Assembly (NCBI GenBank): GCA_029865605.1
Contig: JAOUGE010000001.1
Span: 83,840 to 123,533, forward strand
Reading direction: 5' to 3'
Source: Candidatus Berkelbacteria bacterium
Lineage (GTDB): Bacteria > Patescibacteriota > UBA1384 > DTJR01
Length of the DNA stretch: 39,694 nucleotides
A model generated the notes under the pieces. That model was not told where the DNA came from. It ran no database searches and saw only the letters and a program-made list of their open reading frames with translations. Made by a program: the position numbers and the translations under genes. Position 1 is the first letter of the stretch. Every line of letters starts with the position of its first letter. Below, piece by piece: positions 8,224 to 16,245 of the stretch.

Positions 8224-9654
8224 GTGGCTTTATATCGCAAATATCGACCCAAGGTTTTTTCTGAGGTTGTCGGTCAGGATCACGTTGTTTCAACCTTAGA
8301 AAAAGCCCTCAAGGCGGGCCGCATTGCCCATGCCTATCTTTTTTGCGGGCCGCGCGGCGTGGGCAAAACGACCGTAGCTCGGCTTTTGGCCAAGGCGGTA
8401 AATTGTCTTGATAAAAATCCGCCTTGCGGCAAATGTAAAAACTGCGAGGATATTGCCTTGGGCAGGTTTATTGACCTTATAGAAATAGATGCCGCCTCAA
8501 ACCGTGGCATAGATGAAATAAGGGATTTACGCGAAAAGATTAAATTTGCTCCCAGCGTCGGCCGCAAGAAAGTTTATATTATTGATGAAGTTCATATGTT
8601 AACCCGCGAAGCTTTTAACGCTCTTCTAAAAACCCTTGAGGAACCTCCGGCACACAGCATTTTTGTTTTTGCCACAACTGAGGTGAATAAGCTTCCCGAA
8701 ACTGTTATCTCGCGCTGCCAAAGGTTTGATTTTCGCTTGGGCGATGAGGCACTAGTCTCCAACAATATTAAAAAGATTGCTAACTCCGAAGGGATAAAAC
8801 TGGATGAAGAAATTCTAAGCTTAGTTGCCAAATCAAGCGGCGGCTCCTATCGCGACTCCTTATCAATGTTTGATCAGCTTTTGCCCCATTTAAGCTCGGG
8901 AAAAACCGATCTGAAGCAGGCTTCAAAAATCCTCAATTTAAGTGGCCTGGATGAAGCTTTGCACTTCGTTGGTCTTTTGAAGTCAGCGGATATTCCTGCG
9001 GTCATCGGGTATATCGACGAATTAAGCATGAAGGGGACCGATTTCGAGCAATTTACCGGAGCGCTGGTGCGGCTTTTTCGCGCCGAGCTGATTGAAGCGG
9101 TTATAAGCGGCTTAGAATGCAGCTGGCTGAGATTTGCCCTCGAGCGCCTGATTGAAGCGGTTTCCCGGAGCAAAGTATCGCCGATTGGTTCACTGCCTTT
9201 GGAATTAGCGGCAATTGACATCTGCCAGAACTCGAGCAACAATCAACCTAAAGCAGGGCGATCGGATGAGGGCGGAGCCCAGAGCGAGGCACTAAGGGAG
9301 TTGGATTCGATCAAAAAACCGGCTGGCAATCCTGGACCTATCGCCTCGCCTCAGATAGCTCTTTCTCCTGAAGGGCGATTGGCGATAGTTGAAGCGGTGC
9401 GCAGCAAAAACAAGCCCTTAGGGGCACTTTTGGCCGCTGCCGCTTGGAGGGTAGAAGAAGGAAAAATTGTCTTGACGGTGGAATACAAGCTTTACCAAAA
9501 CAAGATAATGAGCAAAGATAATTTAAAGTTAGTTTCGGAGGAAGCGGAAAAGGTATTGGGAAAAACAGTTTTGTTCGGTTGTGTGGTGGAGAAAGTTTCT
9601 GAAGGATTGAGCGCAGATATGGTTGGGGAAATAGAAGATGTCTTTGGCGGTTAA
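8224..9654 (+). CDS. dnaX: DNA polymerase III subunit gamma/tau
   Basis: ALYRKYRPKVFSEVVGQDHVVSTLEKAL, GPRGVGKTTVARLLAK, Cys-rich zinc module CLDKNPPCGKCKNC, IIDEVHMLTREAFNALLKTLEEPP; GTG start. Confidence 0.97.
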   Translation: MALYRKYRPKVFSEVVGQDHVVSTLEKALKAGRIAHAYLFCGPRGVGKTTVARLLAKAVNCLDKNPPCGKCKNCEDIALGRFIDLIEIDAASNRGIDEIRDLREKIKFAPSVGRKKVYIIDEVHMLTREAFNALLKTLEEPPAHSIFVFATTEVNKLPETVISRCQRFDFRLGDEALVSNNIKKIANSEGIKLDEEILSLVAKSSGGSYRDSLSMFDQLLPHLSSGKTDLKQASKILNLSGLDEALHFVGLLKSADIPAVIGYIDELSMKGTDFEQFTGALVRLFRAELIEAVISGLECSWLRFALERLIEAVSRSKVSPIGSLPLELAAIDICQNSSNNQPKAGRSDEGGAQSEALRELDSIKKPAGNPGPIASPQIALSPEGRLAIVEAVRSKNKPLGALLAAAAWRVEEGKIVLTVEYKLYQNKIMSKDNLKLVSEEAEKVLGKTVLFGCVVEKVSEGLSADMVGEIEDVFGG

Positions 9655-9663
9655 GAAATAACA

Positions 9664-11031
9664 ATGGCAGAAGAAACAAATCCGGGTAAATTACCCCCTC
9701 AAAATATTGAAGCCGAGGCGTCGGTCTTGGGCTCGGTTTTAATAGATAAAGACGCGATTTTTAAAGTCGCCGATGTTTTAAAAAAGGACGATTTTTATCG
9801 AGATGACCATCAAAAGATTTATAGCGGAATGCTCGGGCTTTTTGAGAAGCGCTCCCCGATTGATTTAGTTACCCTGACAGATGAGCTTAAAAAGGAAAGA
9901 AAGCTTGCTTCGGCGGGGGGAGCAACTTATCTAACCCACTTGGCGAACTCGGTTGTCAGCTCGGCCCATATTGTCAAACACGCCGAGATTGTGGCTCAGA
10001 AGGCAACCTTGAGGCGCTTAATTTCCGCCGCGACTCAAATTATCGAGGAAAGCTATCAGGAAAGAGAAGATATTCCGGTAATTATTGACCGATCGGAGCA
10101 GGTTTTGTTTTCTGTCTCCCAAAGGATGGCTGAACAGTCCTTCGTTGAGATAAAGGATGTTCTGGTTGATACTTTTGACCGGATAAATGAGCTTCATGAG
10201 AACAAAGGCAAACTGCGCGGCGTTCCGTCGGGTTTTCGCGAGATGGATAATCTTTTAGCTGGTTTTCAGAGATCGGATTTGATCATCATTGCTGGCAGGC
10301 CTTCGATGGGGAAGACCTCTTTGGCTCTTAACATCGCCTGCCATGTTGCTGTAAGAGAGAAAATACCGGTAGCACTTTTTTCTCTTGAGATGAGCCGTGA
10401 CCAGCTGGTTGACGGGCTTTTGACTATTGAAGCCGGCATTGACTCTTGGAGGCTTAGAACAGGTAATTTGCGCGAGGATGACTTTTCCAAATTAAACTAC
10501 GCGATGGGGGTTTTATCCGAGGCGCCGATTTTTATTGATGACAGCCCGATGCTCTCGGCCCTAGAAATAAGATCTAAAGCCCGGCGCCTTCAAGCAGAGC
10601 ATAAGATTGGTCTTGTTGTTGTTGACTATCTTCAGCTAATGGAGTCGAGGACACGGGGGAACGAACTTAATCGGGTTCAGGAAGTCTCTGATATTTCGAG
10701 GGGATTAAAGGCTCTATCCAGGGAACTAAGCGTTCCCGTTATTGCCCTCTCCCAGCTTTCACGTGCCGTTGAAGCCAGACATCCCAAGATTCCCCAATTG
10801 GCCGATTTGAGAGAATCGGGGTCAATCGAGCAGGATGCCGATGTGGTTATGTTTATTTATCGAGAAGATTACTATAATCCCGAGACCGATAAAAAAGGAA
10901 TTGCCCAGATTTTGGTTAAAAAGCACCGCAACGGCCCGACGGGGGAAATTGAACTTTATTTCCACCCCGAGTTTAGAAGGTTTGCTAGTTTGGAGAAGAA
11001 GAGGGAAGAAGGTGGACCGGACGGCTCTTGA
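9664..11031 (+). CDS. dnaB: Replicative DNA helicase
   Basis: LPPQNIEAEASVLGSVLIDKDAI, IIAGRPSMGKTSLALNIA, VVDYLQLM, LRESGSIEQDADVVMFIYRE. Confidence 0.98.
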   Translation: MAEETNPGKLPPQNIEAEASVLGSVLIDKDAIFKVADVLKKDDFYRDDHQKIYSGMLGLFEKRSPIDLVTLTDELKKERKLASAGGATYLTHLANSVVSSAHIVKHAEIVAQKATLRRLISAATQIIEESYQEREDIPVIIDRSEQVLFSVSQRMAEQSFVEIKDVLVDTFDRINELHENKGKLRGVPSGFREMDNLLAGFQRSDLIIIAGRPSMGKTSLALNIACHVAVREKIPVALFSLEMSRDQLVDGLLTIEAGIDSWRLRTGNLREDDFSKLNYAMGVLSEAPIFIDDSPMLSALEIRSKARRLQAEHKIGLVVVDYLQLMESRTRGNELNRVQEVSDISRGLKALSRELSVPVIALSQLSRAVEARHPKIPQLADLRESGSIEQDADVVMFIYREDYYNPETDKKGIAQILVKKHRNGPTGEIELYFHPEFRRFASLEKKREEGGPDGS

Positions 11032-11164
11032 CACGAAGATACGCTTGAATTATTCGCGGGTTCCACCCCCGCGAAGCCCAGCGGGAAAGCTTGCTCTTTC
11101 TCGGCTCGCTTCGCCTGCGAACGGTCTTCTTAGCCAAGAGCCTCCGATCAATATGGAAAAACAG

Positions 11165-11400
11165 GAGAAACAAAAGAGCGCATGGTGTTGAGTAATCGGC
11201 AATACATAATTTGATATATGTACCGCTCTCACATGCGCTCTTTTCGTGGCCAAGACAAGAGTGCGTTCCTACGGCGCATACCTGGGTTACGCCATAAGAT
11301 TGGGTGTCCTGACCGTCTGTGTAACAGATATAAAAGTACGGCGGGCTCATGTCTTAGTCAAGAAGCTATTGAGTACATTTCCCTCCTTCTTAACCAGACG
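11165..11400 (-). ncRNA. Candidate standalone structured transcript (ncRNA or short-ORF mRNA)
   Basis: Minus-strand promoter TTGACA-N18-TACTAT (11430-11435 / 11406-11411). It ends in a long rod hairpin with 13-bp outer arms (AAAAGAGCGCATG / CATGCGCTCTTTT, 11172-11244) and a U-rich tail. Confidence 0.4.
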
Positions 11401-11405
11401 TCTTA

Positions 11406-11435
11406 ATAGTATCACATGTTATATAAGTTTGTCAA
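11406..11435 (-). promoter_or_regulatory. Sigma70-like promoter TTGACA-N18-TACTAT
   Basis: Exact -35 and near-consensus -10 on the minus strand in the dnaB-murJ intergenic region. Confidence 0.5.
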
Positions 11436-11598
11436 GACCCCAGGCCTCGTTCCCCGAGGCAAATCCTAAATTCTAAAACCTAAATTATAAAGAATACAGG
11501 TTTGGAGCTACCCCGGGCTTCAAAGTTGAATCCCCAAATTATATATTGTGACCATCAATGCTCTTAATTTTTGAATTGTTTTTTGTTACGATGATTTT

Positions 11599-13152
11599 AT
11601 GTTTAGCGCTTTAAAAGGCTTTTTTGTTAAGGAAAATTCGGTTAAAGGCGCAAGCGTCATTTTAATAGTGACTCTTGCTGTATCTAATGTATTAGGTGTA
11701 ATTAGGGACCACTTTTTAGCCCAAAAGATCCCAACAGATCGCCTCGATGTCTATTTTGCTTCTTTCAGATTGCCTGATCTGATTTTTAATGTTCTGATCT
11801 TGGGTTCTGTTGCTGCTGCTTTTGTTCCTGTTTACTCCGCTACTTTGAAGAAAGAAGGACAGGAAAGAGCCACGCGGCTGGCTCGCGCGGCTCTGACTAC
11901 AGCTCTTATTGCTGTAGCGTCTTCTTTGATCGTCTTATTTTTTCTTATGCCCTATTTAATGAGGTATTTGGTACCTGATTTTAATGAGTTTAAACGTCAA
12001 GAAACTGTCGAGCTCGCTCGCTGGTTGCTCTTATCCCCGTTTTTCTTTACTATTTCCTATTTTATAGGGGGTGTGCTTAATTCCCATAAGCGATTTTTGG
12101 TTTATTCAATCGCACCCTTAATTTATAATCTGGCGATTATTTTAGCCGTTCTCCTTTTCGCTGATGGATTCGGAGTAAAGGGAGTGGCGATTGGTGTGAT
12201 TGTGGGCGCGTTTTTGCATATGTTTATTCAGCTTCTGGCCTCGGCGAAACTCGGCTTTACCTTCTTGCCGGTGTTTGACTTTAAAGATAGTGGAGTCAGG
12301 AAAATTATCAGGCTAATGGTTCCCCGGGCAATTGGCTTGGGGGCAAATCAAATATTACTTCTGGCTTTTACTGTATTAGCTTCAGCTATTCCTGGTGGAA
12401 TTGCACTTTATACCTTTGCTGACAATATCCAGACTGTCCCTTCGGTTATTTTTGGCACCTCGTTTGCAACAGCCGTTTTCCCCACTTTGGCCGGCTTATC
12501 CCTTTCCATGAAAGGCGAAAAGGAGCAGTTTGAACGGTTTTTTCTAAAGGCAACTCGGGCTATCTTATTTTTCAGTATTCCTTCTATGGCAGTCTTGATT
12601 TTGCTTCGCGCTCAAATCGTCAGGCTTATTTTAGGGTATGGCTTTTTCGGTTGGTCTGATACCAGAGTGGCCTCTGCTGCCCTTGGATTCTTTGCTTTAA
12701 GCCTGGTTGCCCAAAGTCTCATCCCGCTTTTGGCAAGGAGTTTCTATGCTATGCACGACACTAAAACACCAATGACGGCCAGTATTGTTTCGATTGTTGT
12801 GAGCATCGTTTTGGGTTATTTCTTCTCTAGAAGTACCTCCGAGCTGGGGATAGGGGGGCTGGCCTTGGCCTTTTCTATCGGTAGCTGGCTGAACTTTTTT
12901 ATCTTGGGCTATTTATTCCAGAAAAGAGTTTCCCCGGATTACGCTGAAGCGGCTGATTTTCTGGTTAAAGTCGTAATCATAACTCTGCTGGCTTCAGTTG
13001 TTGCTCAGCTGGCGAAAGACTGGATTGGTGAAGTATACGGATTAGAAAGAGTAAGATATGTCTTGCTGCAGACCGGGGTTGCGCTTGTTTCGGGAGCAAT
13101 TGTTTATCTGGGCGGGTCTTGGCTTTTTAGAATCAGAGAAATTAAGTCCTAA
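11599..13152 (+). CDS. murJ: Lipid II flippase MurJ (MviN)
   Basis: 517 aa MATE-like protein: SNVLGVIRDHFLAQKI, DVYFASFRLPDLIFN, LIPLLARSFYAMHDTKTP. Confidence 0.93.
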   Translation: MFSALKGFFVKENSVKGASVILIVTLAVSNVLGVIRDHFLAQKIPTDRLDVYFASFRLPDLIFNVLILGSVAAAFVPVYSATLKKEGQERATRLARAALTTALIAVASSLIVLFFLMPYLMRYLVPDFNEFKRQETVELARWLLLSPFFFTISYFIGGVLNSHKRFLVYSIAPLIYNLAIILAVLLFADGFGVKGVAIGVIVGAFLHMFIQLLASAKLGFTFLPVFDFKDSGVRKIIRLMVPRAIGLGANQILLLAFTVLASAIPGGIALYTFADNIQTVPSVIFGTSFATAVFPTLAGLSLSMKGEKEQFERFFLKATRAILFFSIPSMAVLILLRAQIVRLILGYGFFGWSDTRVASAALGFFALSLVAQSLIPLLARSFYAMHDTKTPMTASIVSIVVSIVLGYFFSRSTSELGIGGLALAFSIGSWLNFFILGYLFQKRVSPDYAEAADFLVKVVIITLLASVVAQLAKDWIGEVYGLERVRYVLLQTGVALVSGAIVYLGGSWLFRIREIKS

Positions 13153-13154
13153 TA

Positions 13155-13754
13155 ATGGCTAAGCGACTTGACCCAAATCTTGAGTTCTATCGAGAGCTCG
13201 ATAGCTCTCATCGGAAAAAGAGCTTTTGTAGTTGCACGACTCTGGGCATTTTCTTCCTGGTAGTATTAATTATCCTTGAGCTTTCTCTGTTTCTGCTGGC
13301 GAGAGGGTTTAGGTCCTCCCCCAATTTAGATCAGCCGGCCTTGGCTCCGGATCTGCCCCAGCAGCTTTCAACCGTTGAGCTTGAAGATGGTTATTTCCGG
13401 CTGGTGATAAGCGAGGGGAGCCTTTGTTCTAGCTTAGCCCAAGTGAAAGGGTTCAGGAATCTCTCCTGCCAGATTTCCGATGAAGGGCTGGTAGTCGCCG
13501 GCAAATTCGGCTTTGTCTTCCCCTCCAACTCTCGGCTGGTTTTAAACCCGAGAATTGACAAGGGAAGATTAGCGTTTGATTTAGCAAGCTTCTCGATTGG
13601 CAAAATCAGCCTGCCAAGCGGTTGGGCCTTAGGGTTGTCAATGGCTGTGGAAGAAGCTATTTATAAAAATGCGCCGGATCTGGATAAAGCCGAGGTTGAA
13701 GAAATCGAAGTCACGGACGGAATCGTGGCCGTTAAAATGAAGAAAGCGGTTTAG
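13155..13754 (+). CDS. Single-TM hypothetical protein
   Basis: 199 aa ORF 2 nt after murJ; one TM helix (LGIFFLVVLIILELSLFLLA) and extracytoplasmic domain. Confidence 0.75.
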   Translation: MAKRLDPNLEFYRELDSSHRKKSFCSCTTLGIFFLVVLIILELSLFLLARGFRSSPNLDQPALAPDLPQQLSTVELEDGYFRLVISEGSLCSSLAQVKGFRNLSCQISDEGLVVAGKFGFVFPSNSRLVLNPRIDKGRLAFDLASFSIGKISLPSGWALGLSMAVEEAIYKNAPDLDKAEVEEIEVTDGIVAVKMKKAV

Positions 13755-13775
13755 CCAGCGCCTGGCAAAGCAACT

Positions 13776-15668
13776 ATGACTGAAAACATTCGCAATTTTT
13801 GCATCATATCTCACATTGATCATGGGAAGTCGACTTTAGCCGACAGGTTTTTGGAATTGACCAAAACTGTAGAGAAAAGAAAAATGCATGATCAGATTTT
13901 GGATTCGATGGATTTAGAGAGAGAAAAGGGAATTACGATTAAGCTCCAACCCGTCCGCATGCTATGGCATGCGGACGTGAATAACGAATCTAGAATTAGG
14001 AATAATGGAGTTAAAGATTCTGATTCATCATTCGTAATTCATAATTCTAAATTCTCAAATTCAGAATTGTTTATTCTGAATTTGATTGACACCCCCGGCC
14101 ATGTTGATTTTTCTTATGAGGTTTCCCGCTCCCTCGCTGCGGTTGAGGGTGCGATTTTATTAGTTGACGCGACTCAAGGCGTTCAGGCTCAAACCCTGGC
14201 TAACTTGGAACTGGCTAGGCACTCGGGTTTGACAATTATTCCCGTTGTTAACAAAATTGACCTGCCCGAAGCTAATCCGGATGAAGTGGCTCTGGAGATT
14301 TCCGAAATTTTAAACGTTCCCATCGAAGATGTTTTATTTGTTTCGGCTAAGACTGGTGAGGGAGTAAACGGCTTGATAGGGGAAGTTATAAAGAGGATTC
14401 CTCCGCCCAGGCCTGGTACTCACCCTTACCCTAGAGCTTTAGTTTTCGACTCATTCTATGACGACTACAGAGGAGTGGTTGTCTATGTCAGGGTTTTTGA
14501 CGGAAAGATCAAGAGGGGAGATAAAATATTTTTCTTCCAGCAGAACAAACAATCTTGTGCAAGCGAGGTCGGCACAGTTGAGCTGGGACTTAAAGCCCAG
14601 GAAGAAATAGGGGCGGGCGAGATAGGGTATATCGTCACTGCCTTAAAAGATGTCTCCGAGGCGCGGGTAGGAGAGACGGTCACGACGCTGAATAATGAAG
14701 AACGAATTAAGAATAATGGAAAAATTCATAATGGCCCCCCTATCCCCAGCTACGCTGGCCTGCCATCATTCGCGATTCATGGCTCAACTTTCGTGCCACT
14801 ACCAGGCTATGGAGAGCCAAACCCTTTTGTTTTTGCTGAGCTTTATACCTCGGGCAAGGAATACGGTCGCCTGCGCGAAGCGCTTTTCAAACTCAAGCTA
14901 TCTGATTCATCAATTACTTTTGTTCCGACCACTTCCTCGGCTTTCGGCTTTGGCTTTAAATGCGGTTTCCTCGGCCTTTTGCACCTTGAAGTGGTTAAGG
15001 AGAGGCTTGAGCGTGAGCATAACTTGGACTTAATCGTTACCACCCCGACGGTGGATTATAAAGTAAAAGAAGGAAGATATGAAGAGCCCTGGGCAAAAGT
15101 GGAGTTGATTTTACCCCAGAAATACCTGGGTCGGGTGATTGAGCTAATGGAATCGAGAAGGGGATTGCAGAGAAACATCAAGCACCTTGAGACGAAGATC
15201 CTAGTTGAATACGAAATGCCTCTGTCTGAAGTAATTATTGATTTTTACGATCAAGTAAAATCCTTAACCCAGGGCTATGGTTCTCTCAATTACGAAATTA
15301 TTGGTTATCGAGAAAGCGATCTTGTCCAACTTGATTTTTTAATTGCTGGGGAAAAGATTGAGGCCTTCTCAAGGCTCGTATATCGGCCAAGCAGCCAAAG
15401 CATTGCTAAAAATATGGTTGGGAGAATGAAACAAGTCATCCCCCGCCAAGCTTTTGAGGTAAAGATCCAGGCGACGATAGGAACACGAATAGTTGCCTCG
15501 GAGAGGTTGGCGCCTTTTAGGAAAGACGTGACTGAAAAACTCTACGGTGGTGATGTTACTCGAAAAAAGAAATTATTAGAAAAACAGAAGAAAGGCAAGA
15601 AGAAAATGGCTCAAATAGGCAAAGTTTCCGTGCCGACCGATGTTTTTATTAAACTGCTAAGGTACTAG
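13776..15668 (+). CDS. lepA: Elongation factor 4 (LepA) with two in-frame insertions
   Basis: NFCIISHIDHGKSTLADR, DTPGHVDFSYEVSRSLAAVEGA, KIDLPEANPDEV, SSAFGFGFKCGFLGLLHLEV, KMAQIGKVSVP. Extra residues lie before DTPGH and after VGETVTTL. Confidence 0.97.
   Translation: MTENIRNFCIISHIDHGKSTLADRFLELTKTVEKRKMHDQILDSMDLEREKGITIKLQPVRMLWHADVNNESRIRNNGVKDSDSSFVIHNSKFSNSELFILNLIDTPGHVDFSYEVSRSLAAVEGAILLVDATQGVQAQTLANLELARHSGLTIIPVVNKIDLPEANPDEVALEISEILNVPIEDVLFVSAKTGEGVNGLIGEVIKRIPPPRPGTHPYPRALVFDSFYDDYRGVVVYVRVFDGKIKRGDKIFFFQQNKQSCASEVGTVELGLKAQEEIGAGEIGYIVTALKDVSEARVGETVTTLNNEERIKNNGKIHNGPPIPSYAGLPSFAIHGSTFVPLPGYGEPNPFVFAELYTSGKEYGRLREALFKLKLSDSSITFVPTTSSAFGFGFKCGFLGLLHLEVVKERLEREHNLDLIVTTPTVDYKVKEGRYEEPWAKVELILPQKYLGRVIELMESRRGLQRNIKHLETKILVEYEMPLSEVIIDFYDQVKSLTQGYGSLNYEIIGYRESDLVQLDFLIAGEKIEAFSRLVYRPSSQSIAKNMVGRMKQVIPRQAFEVKIQATIGTRIVASERLAPFRKDVTEKLYGGDVTRKKKLLEKQKKGKKKMAQIGKVSVPTDVFIKLLRY
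13952..14084 (+). repeat. Palindromic in-frame insert in lepA (three consecutive hairpins)
   Basis: CGTCCGCATGC-TATG-GCATGCGGACG (13952-13977); imperfect IR GAATCTAGAATTAGGAATAATGGA / TCATTCGTAATTCATAATTCTAAATTC (~13985-14055); CAAATTCAGAAT-TGTTT-ATTCTGAATTTG (14056-14084). Confidence 0.7.
14689..14800 (+). repeat. Second, more degenerate in-frame insert in lepA
   Basis: GAACGAATTAAGAATAATGGA ... CCATCATTCGCGATTCATGG partial inverted repeat; roughly 27 aa longer here than E. coli LepA by recalled alignment. Confidence 0.5.
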
Positions 15669-15676
15669 ATGAGAGA

Positions 15677-15701
15677 GGGGCGGCTCGTCGAGAGCCGCCC
15701 C
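15677..15701. terminator. GC-rich hairpin between convergent lepA and a GC-rich gene
   Basis: GGGGCGGCTC-GTCGA-GAGCCGCCCC, 10-bp perfect stem; no strong U-tract on either side. Confidence 0.4.
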
Positions 15702-15722
15702 GGTGCTTGCCGCTTGGAGCGG

Positions 15723-16148
15723 CTAGTTGCGGAGGTCGAAGATGAAGAAGGTCCCCTCCGCCTTTCCGGTGATGCTCTCCCGGTCGAGCATGAGGAACGG
15801 TCCTCTCTGGCGGGCCGCTTTGATGGCAATCCTGAGGATCTTCAGGGCTTCGTCGTCGCTGACATCGTCTGGGTGAAGCAGGCGCGGCTCTGCCTGTCTG
15901 TTGAAGCGTGCCCGCTCCTTGACGAGGGCGCAAACCCTCAGGGGGCGGCGGCGGGTATCGACGATCTCCACGCCGAGGTCCTTCGCCACAGCAGCCGTGA
16001 TCTCCGCCCTCTCCTTCCGTGATGGCTTCCAGCCGGGGAAGCGGCCGATGTATGCGGCCGTGACTTGTCGGACTACCCTCCGGAAATCAGGGTGGTTCTT
16101 GATATACCCGAACAGCTTCCTCGATACCCTTTCCGCAAGGCATTGCAT
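15723..16148 (-). CDS. Hypothetical protein in GC-rich island
   Basis: 141 aa from ATG at 16148 (MQCLAERVSRKLFGYIKN...) preceded by AAGGAGG; upstream ORF extension is probably not translated. Confidence 0.65.
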   Translation of the reverse strand: MQCLAERVSRKLFGYIKNHPDFRRVVRQVTAAYIGRFPGWKPSRKERAEITAAVAKDLGVEIVDTRRRPLRVCALVKERARFNRQAEPRLLHPDDVSDDEALKILRIAIKAARQRGPFLMLDRESITGKAEGTFFIFDLRN

Positions 16149-16245
16149 CGGCCATTCCTCCTTGGCATTTCCCTGAGACCCGGGTTTAAAACTCGGTCGC
16201 AAGGTTATTCCAAACTATCACTTGAGATCAAAGAAATCAATATCT

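Noticed and set aside
9231-9340. Linker in DnaX (PKAGRSDEGGAQSEALRELDSIKKPAGNPGP) as another palindromic insert
   Set aside because: DnaX linkers are naturally variable and only a weak 8-bp inverted repeat (CTATCGCC/GGCGATAG) was visible.
11053-11076. TTCGCGGG-TTCCACC-CCCGCGAA looked like a tRNA/tmRNA T-arm
   Set aside because: The loop is TTCCACC rather than TTCRANY and no tRNA or tmRNA acceptor domain surrounds it; treated as an ordinary hairpin after dnaB.
10985-11350. 121-aa Cys-containing minus-strand ORF as a secreted peptide gene
   Set aside because: It runs antisense into dnaB and through the long inverted repeat, with an Arg/Ser-rich junk-like tail; the structured RNA reading was preferred, though conservation should be checked.
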